From positions 1 to 41,746 of the forward strand of contig JADGBZ010000025.1 of NCBI GenBank assembly GCA_015231175.1: 41,746 nucleotides of DNA, written 5' to 3'. The stretch is from Magnetococcales bacterium (GTDB lineage Bacteria; Pseudomonadota; Magnetococcia; Magnetococcales; DC0425bin3). Positions 15,806 through 24,066 of the stretch are shown one piece after another. Each line of letters starts with the position of its first letter. Within the stretch, counting starts at the first letter, position 1. The position numbers were made by a program, and so were the translations under genes. The notes beneath the pieces were generated by a model, which was not told the DNA's origin, did no database searches, and worked only from the letters and a program-made list of their open reading frames with translations.

Positions 15806-16654
15806 ATGTACAAACCATTGTGCATCTTCTTTCTGGTTTTGCTCGTTGGCTGTAGTGGTGGCCAGGTGTTGGTTCAGCCTGTTGTTCTTTTTGCCATAGG
15901 CGATACGGGTCATTGCCAGGTGGAGGGGACGGCACGGGTCTCCGCCGCCGTACATGCCCAACCCGACGTTGCCCGGGTGGTATTGGTGGAGGTGGGTGAT
16001 CTGGCCTACCCGGTGGCGACGCAGGAACGGCTCCTGGCGTGTCATGAACCCTACTGGGGCGATTTCAAGAGGCGTCTGGCTGTGCCCGGCAACCATGAGT
16101 GGCATGACCCGGACGCCGCCGGGTTTTTCTCCGTTTTTCCCGATCCTGTGCCCCGCAAGGTGGGATTGGGTGGTCCGTGGCATGTGTTGTTGCTGGATAG
16201 CAACTTGAAAAAGGAGGCCTGGGATGCCCAGATCAAGTGGCTCGATGCAACCTTGGCGGCGAGCTCCGGGGAGTGCCTGATCGCGGCGTGGCATCATCCG
16301 CGTTGGTCCTCCGGTCGGCACGGCGACAACCCCGCGACTCAGCCCCTGTGGGAACGTTTGCAGGGTAAGGCGGTTTTGACGCTCCATGGTCACGACCACC
16401 ATTTCGAGGCTTTGTCGTCACTGGACAGCCATGGGGAGCCCCATGCCCAGGGGACGCCTTCATTCATTGTCGGCAACGGTGGGGCGCCCTTGTACAAGGC
16501 TGGCCCAAGGATCCGGTCCAAACGTGTTGTCTTTGGTCAGTGGGGTTTTTTGCGCATGGAGCTGGATGGGATGGCGTATCGTTGGCAGGAGATCGACACC
16601 GACGGCACGGTCAGGGAGAGTGGCGAAGGTGTGTGCAGACCGAACCCGACGTGA
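15806..16654 (+). CDS. Lipoprotein metallophosphoesterase
   Basis: A 282-residue secreted calcineurin-like phosphoesterase, related to purple-acid/alkaline phosphatases. The N-terminus is a lipoprotein signal with lipobox (IFFLVLLVGC, Cys about residue 16). The metal-site motifs appear in order: GDTGH, VGDLAY, PGNHEW, AAWHHPRW and LHGHDHHFE, so the active centre looks complete. GGAGAG lies 9 nt before the ATG. It follows the spermidine-synthase-like gene by about 95 bp, on the same strand, and converges on a PilZ gene with only 12 bp between their stops. The substrate is unknown; it is probably anchored to a membrane facing the periplasm. Confidence 0.85.
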   Translation: MYKPLCIFFLVLLVGCSGGQVLVQPVVLFAIGDTGHCQVEGTARVSAAVHAQPDVARVVLVEVGDLAYPVATQERLLACHEPYWGDFKRRLAVPGNHEWHDPDAAGFFSVFPDPVPRKVGLGGPWHVLLLDSNLKKEAWDAQIKWLDATLAASSGECLIAAWHHPRWSSGRHGDNPATQPLWERLQGKAVLTLHGHDHHFEALSSLDSHGEPHAQGTPSFIVGNGGAPLYKAGPRIRSKRVVFGQWGFLRMELDGMAYRWQEIDTDGTVRESGEGVCRPNPT

Positions 16655-16666
16655 CAATGCGCCCGA

Positions 16667-17314
16667 TCAGAAGCCATAAGGCTTGTCGGGTTGTTTTGCA
16701 GAATCTTCCAGCAACTCTTTGTAAAATTCACATCCCACGCACTCGGAAAACTTTCCCTCTTGTGTTCTGACCGCATAATCCCGGCTCAATGTTCCAGGGA
16801 CAAAAGCACAGAACCTGCCCCCGTTTTTTCCTCCCAGGATGCCATCATAATCTTCATTCCGGCCAGCCGGGCAGTGCTTCTCCCTCCCGCACGCCTTGAA
16901 CTCCCAGCAGTTCATTTTGGGTTTTTGGATGGCTTTCCTCTGTTCGACCACGGCTCTGAATTTTCTGGTTGAAACAATTCTATCGATAGTCGATCTTGCT
17001 GATAGGGCATGGATTCTTGAAATGATTTCAAACAGGACGAGGCCACGCTCCAGGAGAAAGACCGCGCCCCGATCATGCCGTAGATGAAGGGTTGCCCGTG
17101 ACCTGATCGTCTCGTCGTTGTCCAGGATAAATTTGATATAAAAGATTCCGTTGTCGATATCTGTTTTGGATGTGTCGTCCATGCTGATGCTGGCAGCCCC
17201 GACATTCAGATCCAGCAAGGTACCGTCGCACACAGGCAACGCCAACCCCCGGTTGATCGTGACTTTGCAACAGTACGGAACGCGAATGTACGCTCTTTTC
17301 TCGTATCCACTCAT
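16667..17314 (-). CDS. PilZ domain protein with C-terminal cysteine-rich domain
   Basis: A 215-residue protein. The N-terminal PilZ-like domain has RxxxR (RAYIR, residues 7-11) and, in place of D/N-x-S-x-x-G, the variant DLNVGAAS, so c-di-GMP binding is likely but not certain. The C-terminal ~80 residues form a cysteine-rich module: CWEFKACGREKHCPAG, then FCAFVPGT, then ECVGCEFYKEL. This CW-type arrangement is seen at the ends of some bacterial signalling proteins and probably binds metal. It is transcribed divergently from a second PilZ gene, with about 256 bp between them and no repeat in that gap. The combination suggests a redox- or metal-responsive c-di-GMP effector (inference). Confidence 0.72.
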   Translation of the reverse strand: MSGYEKRAYIRVPYCCKVTINRGLALPVCDGTLLDLNVGAASISMDDTSKTDIDNGIFYIKFILDNDETIRSRATLHLRHDRGAVFLLERGLVLFEIISRIHALSARSTIDRIVSTRKFRAVVEQRKAIQKPKMNCWEFKACGREKHCPAGRNEDYDGILGGKNGGRFCAFVPGTLSRDYAVRTQEGKFSECVGCEFYKELLEDSAKQPDKPYGF

Positions 17315-17570
17315 GCGACCGGATTCCTTCAGGAAAAAACCCTCTCCCGTTTCAGGGTAGACTCGGTATCATTTCCAAATCAAGAGTGGCAAACCGGAAT
17401 GCCGAAAATATGTGCTTGGCCGTTTGTTTTTCACACTCCGGTCCGACGGGAATATCGGGTGTCTTGCGACTGCCGCAAAAATTTGGCCTGGAAAATGTAT
17501 GGCCTGGGGCAGCCCGTGTTCGTGGGGCATTGGGATGGGTTTCGGGTTGCCAAGCGGGTGGACTTCCGCC

Positions 17571-19328
17571 ATGATTTCCAGCGTGATGAGTGCTCAACAA
17601 AGAAATTTTTTTCGCATGCCCTGTTGGTTGTCGGTGCGCTGGCGTCATCTGGATGGCCAGGCGGAGCAGACGGCGCGGGCGTTTTTTTCCCGCACGGGCA
17701 TGTTGCCTTTCCAGCAGGAGATGGGTCTGGGGGAGGGGGTTGCTTCTCCGTCCGCTGCATCGGGGAGGGTGCAGACCGAGTCCGCCGGGGTTGTGAAAGG
17801 GATGGTGGAGGATGTCCGGGGCGATGTCAGTGGTGGGGGGCTCTCCTTTTTGCTCCATCACGGCGGCTTCAGCCAGGGTGCCGTGTTGGTTTTGCAGTTC
17901 ATGATATTGGGTGCGGAGTTGCCGACACTCACAAGCGTGGCGCGGGTGGTGCGGGTCCGTGCGACGAAGGGCATCGACCGGCGTGGTGACAGGCAGCAGG
18001 TTTTTTGTGAATTCATGATGATCGCTGCCCAGGATCAGGATGCCCTTGTGCAGTACATCACCCAGGCGCAACACGCTTTGCTGCGCTCGCAAAGTGACAA
18101 GCGGGTCTCCTGGGGCGGTTTGACGCAGACACCCCGGGCGGATGCCCGCGATCAGGCGGGGAGCGTCACCGATCCAACACCGGTGACCCGTGAGGCATTC
18201 AGAAGGGCGCCCACGGCGTTGGAAGAGAGGGGTGGGCAGGTCACGCAAAGAATTGTCGGCGTTTTACAGCGCATGGCGCGGATCAGGAATGTTCTCCCCA
18301 GGCCTGGCCAGTTTTTCGGCAAGAAGAGAGCCATTCAACGGGTGTGGCTGCCGGATTGGCGGGAAGAGCACGAGAATGCCGTGACAGAGGCGAAAAAATT
18401 TCCCGACCCCCCCGCCTGGGACGAAGAGAATATTTTCGAGGAGTCCTACACGCCAGGTACCCAGACCGTCGAGGTGACGTTGCCGTTCCATTGGGAGAGC
18501 ATTGCGCCGGGGCTTTTGGCATGGATCAAAGAGTGCATGGTGCGCGATGGAAAATTTCCCGACGATCGCGCCTTGCCGACACGGGTCCAGGCGCGGGAAA
18601 AATTTGTTGCTGATATCAAAGATCTCAATAAGACCGATTCCCGCCTGGCACGCCTCATCGTGGGCTTGCGTTCCCTGCTGGAGGCTGTCAGCTCCCGTAG
18701 CGTCGTGAGTGATGAAGAGGATCCGTTCCAGGCCATCATCAAGCGGATTGACCTGCTGGTGGTGGCCATGGCGGGGCAGGATGTCGAATCGACCACGGCC
18801 TGTTGCAGGGTGTTCCAGAGTTATCTGAAGGTGCTGCAACAGATTCTGGACCCACGCCGCCAGGCCAGGGTCCAGGATGTCGAACAGCACATGCGCATGG
18901 TGCGCAAGGAGTTGGGGACGTGCCTGGCTTTGCAGCGACGCAAGGAGAAAGCCCGGGCGCGCAAGCAGATGCAAAAATTGGGAGACGACCTGGAAGCCCT
19001 GGTCAAATGGGTCATTCGCCAGGATATGGTGACGCTGCTGGGTTACGCCATGACGCCGGTGACGGTCCAAATGGGACCGGGTGAGGGACCGGTCGTCCAT
19101 TTTTTGGTTCCAGCGCCTCCCCCGGTCGTCGATGAAATTCTGCGGTTGCGCTTTGCGGTTCCTGAAGACCCCTGGTATTGGCTCGCCTGTGTCGGCATCG
19201 TCGCTGCGGTCGGAGTGGAGAAGGAAGAGGGCACATGGTACTCGATCTGGTGCCGGGTCACCGTGATTCAGGCCGAAGATCAGGAGCGGTTGTGGCACCT
19301 GGTGTCTGATTGTCTGCCGAGCATATGA
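17571..19328 (+). CDS. Large PilZ domain protein (585 aa)
   Basis: A 585-residue protein without membrane helices. A PilZ domain lies in residues ~10-170. It has an intact RxxxR (QRNFFRMP), an intact D-x-S-x-x-G (DVSGGG, about residues 83-88), and the closing strand-helix VFCEFMMIAAQDQDALVQYITQ. A long helical middle follows (…TDSRLARLIVGLRSLLEAV…; RKEKARARKQMQKLGDDLEALVKW). The C-terminus (LRLRFAVPEDPW … YSIWCRVTVIQAEDQERLWHLV) resembles the second half of another PilZ barrel without RxxxR. ATG 17571 is preceded by GGGTGGA at 8 nt; ATG 17586 is possible. It is probably a c-di-GMP effector. No wider family name is recognised. Confidence 0.7.
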   Translation: MISSVMSAQQRNFFRMPCWLSVRWRHLDGQAEQTARAFFSRTGMLPFQQEMGLGEGVASPSAASGRVQTESAGVVKGMVEDVRGDVSGGGLSFLLHHGGFSQGAVLVLQFMILGAELPTLTSVARVVRVRATKGIDRRGDRQQVFCEFMMIAAQDQDALVQYITQAQHALLRSQSDKRVSWGGLTQTPRADARDQAGSVTDPTPVTREAFRRAPTALEERGGQVTQRIVGVLQRMARIRNVLPRPGQFFGKKRAIQRVWLPDWREEHENAVTEAKKFPDPPAWDEENIFEESYTPGTQTVEVTLPFHWESIAPGLLAWIKECMVRDGKFPDDRALPTRVQAREKFVADIKDLNKTDSRLARLIVGLRSLLEAVSSRSVVSDEEDPFQAIIKRIDLLVVAMAGQDVESTTACCRVFQSYLKVLQQILDPRRQARVQDVEQHMRMVRKELGTCLALQRRKEKARARKQMQKLGDDLEALVKWVIRQDMVTLLGYAMTPVTVQMGPGEGPVVHFLVPAPPPVVDEILRLRFAVPEDPWYWLACVGIVAAVGVEKEEGTWYSIWCRVTVIQAEDQERLWHLVSDCLPSI

Positions 19329-19441
19329 CCAGTCAGGAAGAACTCCCTGTCCCAGGGGATGTGGTCAAGGTGTGTCGAATGGGTTAGGATGCCGACTCTG
19401 GTCACAGGCGATAATCGAACCGCAGTGAGGCGTTGCTTTTC

Positions 19442-20905
19442 ATGAAAATCCTGATCCTCAACCCTCCCGATGAAAACACCGTGGTCGAATACCCGAACGA
19501 AGAGGGGGAGGGGTATCTTGAGGCCGATGATTTTGGGGCATTTCCACCCCTTGGTGCGTTGTATGTCCTGACCTATCTACAGGAACACACCACCGGGCAT
19601 GCGCTTTACTTCAAGGATTGCGTCGGTGAACGGATTTCCCATGCGGAGCTGCCAGGGGTGGTGCGTGCCATTCAGCCCGATGTGGTGGGTATTTCGAGTT
19701 TTACCATCTCTCTGCTCGATGTGATCCAGGTTGCGCGCACGGTGCGTGCCGTGGTTCCCGGCGCTCACCTGTGCATGGGAGGGCATCACCCCATCGCCTT
19801 TCCCTTCGAGGCGGCGCAATTGCCGGAGTTTGACTCCATCATCGTCGGAGAAGGAGAGGTGGCTTTTACGGAACTGGTCAAGGCCCTGGAGGAGGGCAGG
19901 GATTTTACCGGCATTCAGGGGGTCTATACCCGGGATTCCATCCAGGGCTGGCGGGAGCGGGACTTCCACGACAAGCGCTTTCTGGGCAGCCTGGGCGTGA
20001 TGCCCGGGTACATCGAGGAGATCGACTCCCTGCCTTTTCCGGATCGTCGTTTCATCAGCCATATCGACTATCACAGCGTCCTGGGTATCAGCGCCCGTTT
20101 GGCGACCATCATCACCAGCCGGGGATGTCCCTATCAGTGTACCTTCTGTGATGTTCCCTACAAGCGATATCGCCGCCGCTCCACGGTCAGCGTCATGGAT
20201 GAGGTGGAAGCCTGCCTGGCCATGGGGTACGAGGAGATCCACTTCTATGACGATCTGTTCAACGTTTCACCGCGCAAGGTAATCGAGTTTTGTGATGAGG
20301 TGGAGCGGCGTGGGCTGACATTTCACTGGGATTTTCGTGGCCGGGTCAATACGGTCACCCGGGAGTCGCTGCAACGCGCCCGCAGGGCCGGTTGTCGCAT
20401 GATCTCCTTCGGGGTCGAAACCTCCACGGATGCGGGGCTTGCAGCCCTGAAAAAAGGCACGGATGTCTCCCAGATTCAAAAGGTTTTTCAATGGTGTCAT
20501 GAGTTGGGCATCAAGACCGTGGCCGATTTCATGATCGGGCTTCCCTTTGAACGCACCGAGGCGGATATCCAAAACAATCTGGCTTTTGCCCACAGCCTGA
20601 ATCCCGACTACTGCCAAATCTCCGTCCTGAATCTTTATCCCAATACCGCCTTGTATGATCAGGCCAGCCAAAAAGGCTTGATCGATGGTGCACGCTGGCA
20701 ACGCTGGGCGCTGGATCCAAAACCCGGTTTCCATGTGGACCATTGGGAAGAGCATATCCCGGTGCAGCGGCAAATGTATTTGCAACGTCAGGCGTATCGC
20801 CGCTTTTACATGCGCCCGCAATACATACTGCGCAGCCTTCTGGGCATTCGCTCCTGGTTTGAGTTCAAGATTAAATTCAATGGTTTTTTAAAACTCTTCA
20901 GGTAG
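19442..20905 (+). CDS. B12-binding domain radical SAM protein
   Basis: A 487-residue enzyme with an N-terminal cobalamin-binding-type Rossmann domain (ILILNPPDENT; PDVVGISSFTISLLDV; CMGGHHP; IVGEGEVAF) and a radical SAM barrel. The cluster motif C-x3-C-x2-C is RGCPYQCTFCD, followed by YEEIHFYDDLF and ISFGVETST. Enzymes of this layout use a methyl- or deoxyadenosyl-radical on unactivated carbons of lipids, hopanoids, tetrapyrroles or sugars; the substrate cannot be told. ATG 19442 is preferred over TTG 19433 because the protein then starts at the first strand (MKILILNPP). The downstream flippase-like gene begins 57 bp later on the same strand, suggesting a lipid- or surface-related substrate. 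Confidence 0.88.
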   Translation: MKILILNPPDENTVVEYPNEEGEGYLEADDFGAFPPLGALYVLTYLQEHTTGHALYFKDCVGERISHAELPGVVRAIQPDVVGISSFTISLLDVIQVARTVRAVVPGAHLCMGGHHPIAFPFEAAQLPEFDSIIVGEGEVAFTELVKALEEGRDFTGIQGVYTRDSIQGWRERDFHDKRFLGSLGVMPGYIEEIDSLPFPDRRFISHIDYHSVLGISARLATIITSRGCPYQCTFCDVPYKRYRRRSTVSVMDEVEACLAMGYEEIHFYDDLFNVSPRKVIEFCDEVERRGLTFHWDFRGRVNTVTRESLQRARRAGCRMISFGVETSTDAGLAALKKGTDVSQIQKVFQWCHELGIKTVADFMIGLPFERTEADIQNNLAFAHSLNPDYCQISVLNLYPNTALYDQASQKGLIDGARWQRWALDPKPGFHVDHWEEHIPVQRQMYLQRQAYRRFYMRPQYILRSLLGIRSWFEFKIKFNGFLKLFR

Positions 20906-20962
20906 CGGGTTGTCTGGACGCAGCGCCGAAAACAGCACGCATGATTGACAAGGAAAATGGCC

Positions 20963-21991
20963 ATGTCCTGGTTGCGCAAAGCCTTGCCGGTGATCCTCAG
21001 CCTCGCGTTGTTCTACTGGGTTTTTCGTCATGTCGAGACCGATTCGCTGTGGAGCGTCCTGCGATCGACCCGCTTTGAGTGGGTGGCGCTGGTGCCGCTG
21101 CTCGTCGGTTTGGGGCTCTTCTTCAAGGCCTGGCGCTGGCGGGCCTTGTTGACGGCCCTGGACGGTCAGGTCACTTTGTGGACCGTCTTCTCCGGCATGT
21201 CCCTGGGCACCCTGGTGGATCAGGTGATTCCGGGGAAGGTGGGCGAGCTGGTCCGCTCCCATCGGGTGGGACGGAAGATCGGCATCAGCCGGGCGGCTGT
21301 CTTTGGCACGGTGGTGGTGGAACGTCTTTTCGACATGTTTTCGGTCATGACCATTTCAGCCGTGGCCATCCTCGGGCTTGGGTTGCATCACCACTTGTTG
21401 GACAAATCGCTGATTCTGGGCGGTGCGTTGTTGATGGTTCTGGTGGTGGGATTGTTGGTTTTTTTGCAAAGCCGGTCACTCTTGTTGCGGATGGTTGGGG
21501 TGATTTTGCCACGCACCATGGCCGACAAGGTGAGTGCGTTGCTGGAACGTATCACGCAGGGGTTTCAAACACTGGGCCATTGGCGCCATTCGGGGCGGGC
21601 TTTGTTGGGGACATTGCTCATGTGGGGCTGCCTGGTGATCGCCTTCATGCCCCTGCTGTATGCCATGGGCTTTACACCGGCTCCTCCCCTGCACACCGCC
21701 TTTGTGTTGATCTTTTTGACGGCTGTCGGCATTGCCATACCGACGGCGCCGGGGGGTATGGGCATCTATGAATTTGTCGCCTACCTCTCCCTGAGCATCA
21801 CGTTGCCGGCAGGGGCGCTGGAGACGCCGGAGATGGCGGCCCGTACGGCGGTGTTTGGGGTGCTCTACCACATCACATCCCTGGTTCCTGAGCTGTTGGC
21901 CGGTTTTTATTGCCTCAATCGGGAGTTTCCCGGCCTGGGTCTGGAACGCGCCCTGGCCAAACTGCGTCCGGAGGCGCAGGGCAGTGCATGA
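20963..21991 (+). CDS. Flippase-like / LPG-synthase transmembrane family protein (YbhN, UPF0104)
   Basis: A 342-residue polytopic membrane protein of the lysylphosphatidylglycerol-synthetase transmembrane family. It shows the conserved loop LVDQVIPGKVGELVRSHRVGRK, then VVVERLFDMFSV and IPTAPGGMGIYEFVAY. Roughly eight hydrophobic helices are visible. Members are proposed to move or modify lipids across the inner membrane, and the aminoacyl-transferase domain of MprF is absent. ATG 20963 is chosen for AAGGA 8 nt upstream; ATG 20957 would leave only 2 nt. It sits directly behind the radical SAM gene and is followed within 20 bp by a repeat element. Confidence 0.85.
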   Translation: MSWLRKALPVILSLALFYWVFRHVETDSLWSVLRSTRFEWVALVPLLVGLGLFFKAWRWRALLTALDGQVTLWTVFSGMSLGTLVDQVIPGKVGELVRSHRVGRKIGISRAAVFGTVVVERLFDMFSVMTISAVAILGLGLHHHLLDKSLILGGALLMVLVVGLLVFLQSRSLLLRMVGVILPRTMADKVSALLERITQGFQTLGHWRHSGRALLGTLLMWGCLVIAFMPLLYAMGFTPAPPLHTAFVLIFLTAVGIAIPTAPGGMGIYEFVAYLSLSITLPAGALETPEMAARTAVFGVLYHITSLVPELLAGFYCLNREFPGLGLERALAKLRPEAQGSA

Positions 21992-22008
21992 ACAGGCCCT
22001 TCGCTGGG

Positions 22009-22192
22009 GTAACCATGAATCGGGATCCAGGGGGCTGGCTCCCTGGCTTTGTCCAGGGCAGCGCCCTGGTGGGGTTCGGGGCGAAGCCCAGACAAAGGCT
22101 TTCATATCCAGGCTTTTCTGAAGGGTCCAAGGCGAAGTCCCGACAAAGGCTTTTATGTCCAGGCCTTTCTGGAAGGAGTGCCGAGCGGTTAC
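22009..22192 (+). repeat. GTAAC-family MITE-like element, copy with duplicated right portion
   Basis: The left end is a short form (GTAACCATGAATCGG, lacking the ttcaccacccgg segment). The core hairpin CCAGGGC-agc-GCCCTGG is intact. The right part gacaaaggcttt…tccaggc occurs twice (about 22090-22122 and 22142-22167) before GAGTGCCGAGCGGTTAC. The flanking octamers tcgctggg and tctccggg agree at 6 of 8. The element ends 23 bp before the rlmD start. Confidence 0.75.
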
Positions 22193-22214
22193 TCTCCGGG
22201 GGTGGAGGGTGAGT

Positions 22215-23498
22215 GTGTCCGAGGTGGAGCTCACCATCCAGCGGCTGGTTGCCGGTGGTGATGGTCTGGGATTTCAGGCTGGCAGTGCAGTTTTTGTCCC
22301 CTATGCCGCTCCCGGGGAGCGGCTGCGGGTGCGTCTGACCCATGTGGGCCGGCACTACCAGCGGGGAGAGGTGATCGCGGTTTTGGATCCCGGTCCCGAC
22401 AGGATCGACCCACTCTGTCCACTTTATGGTCGCTGCGGTGGCTGTCAGTTGCAGCACATCAACCCGCAAGCGCGCCAGCAGGCCAAGCACGGCTTTGTGC
22501 TGGAGGCGCTGCAACGACTCGGTCGTGTGACAAACGCGGCGGAGTTGACGGGCGCTTTGCGCCCTTCGCCTTGCGAGACGGGTTATCGGCATCGCGCCAG
22601 CTTCAAGGTGCGGTGCATCCAGGGGAACACCCTGTTGGGTTTTTTTGCCCCTGGCTCACACCGTCTGGTGGATGTGCCCCACTGCCCGATCCTGCATCCC
22701 GCTCTGGATGCGTTGCTGACGCCTCTGCGGCAGGTTTTGCAGCAACTTACCGCGCCGGATCGTTTGCCTCAGGTGGATGGGGTGCAGGGCGAAAACGGTA
22801 CGGCGTTGACGCTGCATCACCTGGCCCCCCTCGCCAAAGCTGATCGGGACCGGTTGCGGGGGTTTGCCCGGGAGCAGGGTTTGTTGCAATTTTGGTTGCA
22901 GAGTGGCCGGAAGCACACCCTCTCCCCTCTGCTGCCTGGACCCGACCCACTGTATGCCTTGGCAGGGATGACGCTGCGCTTCCGTCCCGGGGAGTTTACC
23001 CAGGCCAATCTGGTGCAAAACCGGCACCTGGTGGCACAGGCCTTGGCGTGGGCCGGTTCAGGTCATCGGGCGGTGGATCTGTTTTGTGGCATAGGCAACT
23101 TCACCCTTCCCCTGGGACGTTGTTACGCAAGCGTCACAGGTGTGGAGGGGTACGGGCCAGCCAGCGCACGAGGCCAAGAGAATGCACGAGCCAACCAGAT
23201 GGATACACTCAACTTCCGGCAATTGAGTCTCGACGGTCACCACCCCCTCGACATTCCCGAATTGGCGGGGGCGGATTTGTGCCTAGTCAACCCACCCCGC
23301 ACCGGCGCCAGGGCGGTTATGGCCTCGCTCGGTCATGTTCAGGTTGATCGCGTGATCTACGTCTCCTGTGACCCGGCCACCTTCGCCCGCGATGCAGCCC
23401 ACCTCATACACAACGGCTACCGGTTGGAGCACATCCAGCCGTTCGATATGCTCCCCCTGACCCATCACGTCGAAACGGTGGCGCTTTTCAGGAGGTGA
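22215..23498 (+). CDS. rlmD: 23S rRNA (uracil-C5)-methyltransferase, RlmD/TrmA family
   Basis: A 427-residue SAM-dependent enzyme that methylates a 23S rRNA uracil (U1939 in E. coli). The N-terminal TRAM-like domain (ELTIQRLVAGGDGLGF) is followed by the [4Fe-4S] cysteines CPLYGRCGGC and a fourth in VPHCPIL. The SAM site is AVDLFCGIGNFTLPLG. The catalytic cysteine lies in YVSCDPATFARD, and VNPPRTGA precedes it. Length equals typical RlmD. GTG 22215 is chosen because GGAGG (22204-22208) lies 6 nt upstream; GTG 22209 is the alternative. RlmD and RlmC/TrmA-like paralogs are hard to tell apart by motif alone. Confidence 0.87.
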   Translation: MSEVELTIQRLVAGGDGLGFQAGSAVFVPYAAPGERLRVRLTHVGRHYQRGEVIAVLDPGPDRIDPLCPLYGRCGGCQLQHINPQARQQAKHGFVLEALQRLGRVTNAAELTGALRPSPCETGYRHRASFKVRCIQGNTLLGFFAPGSHRLVDVPHCPILHPALDALLTPLRQVLQQLTAPDRLPQVDGVQGENGTALTLHHLAPLAKADRDRLRGFAREQGLLQFWLQSGRKHTLSPLLPGPDPLYALAGMTLRFRPGEFTQANLVQNRHLVAQALAWAGSGHRAVDLFCGIGNFTLPLGRCYASVTGVEGYGPASARGQENARANQMDTLNFRQLSLDGHHPLDIPELAGADLCLVNPPRTGARAVMASLGHVQVDRVIYVSCDPATFARDAAHLIHNGYRLEHIQPFDMLPLTHHVETVALFRR

Positions 23499-23540
23499 AA
23501 GCGCAAGCCGGACTGAAGACCAAACCATTTGGGACACTGC

Positions 23541-23616
23541 CGATGCGTCAGTGACCGGATTGGGCCAACGGGTCGGGGTGTGGCCGGTGCGTCAGTGATC
23601 GGATTGGGCCAACAGG
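23541..23616. repeat. Short direct duplication of the gcvH 3' end
   Basis: 23541-23572 repeats 23585-23616 with 3 mismatches in 32 positions, a 44-bp offset. On the minus strand both read as the last codons of gcvH (LAQSDH-stop in the gene, LAQSGH-stop in the downstream copy), so the outer copy is a vestigial second C-terminus. Confidence 0.75.
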
Positions 23617-23984
23617 GAGCGGTAGGCTTCAGCCGAAAGCAGTTGGTCCATCTGTCCGGGGTCGGCGGGGCGGATACGGACCATCCAGCCGGCGCCGTAG
23701 GGATCCTCGTTGACCTTTTCCGGCGCGGCCAGCAAATCTTCGTTGATGGCGGTGACCGTGCCAGAGACGGGGGCGAAAAGGTCCGAGACGGATTTGACAG
23801 ACTCCACCACCCCGAAGGGGGCCTGAGCGGTGAGTACGGCCCCGATCTTGGGAAGTTCGACAAAGACGACATCGCCAAGTTGCTGGGCGGCGTATTGGGT
23901 GATGCCCACGACCACATCTCCCCCTTCGGCGCGGCCCCACTCGTGTTCCTTGGTGTATTTGAGATCAGGGGGGGTGATTGTCAT
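23592..23984 (-). CDS. gcvH: Glycine cleavage system H protein
   Basis: A 130-residue lipoyl carrier protein that shuttles the aminomethyl group between the P, T and L proteins of the glycine cleavage system. The family start YTKEHEW, ITQYAAQQLGDVVFVELP and the lipoylation site VESVKSVSDL (the Lys carries lipoate) are all present, and EDPYGAGWMVRI closes the fold. ATG 23984 is chosen because AGGA lies about 9 nt upstream and the protein then begins MTITPPDLKYTKEHEW. The frame is open further upstream but unlike the family. No gcvT or gcvP lies nearby, so the gene is isolated here. The stop lies inside a short duplicated segment. Confidence 0.93.
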   Translation of the reverse strand: MTITPPDLKYTKEHEWGRAEGGDVVVGITQYAAQQLGDVVFVELPKIGAVLTAQAPFGVVESVKSVSDLFAPVSGTVTAINEDLLAAPEKVNEDPYGAGWMVRIRPADPGQMDQLLSAEAYRSLLAQSDH

Positions 23985-24066
23985 GCAAGGCATCCTATTC
24001 AGTTGGTGTGGTGAGAAGGCAACGGAGGCTATTTGACCTGTTTTTGCGTACAATTGCAAGCGATAC

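Noticed and set aside
17399-17989. 196-codon plus-strand frame overlapping the large PilZ gene
   Set aside because: Beyond 17571 it is out of frame with the PilZ motifs (RxxxR, DVSGGG). Its upstream portion shows no family resemblance.
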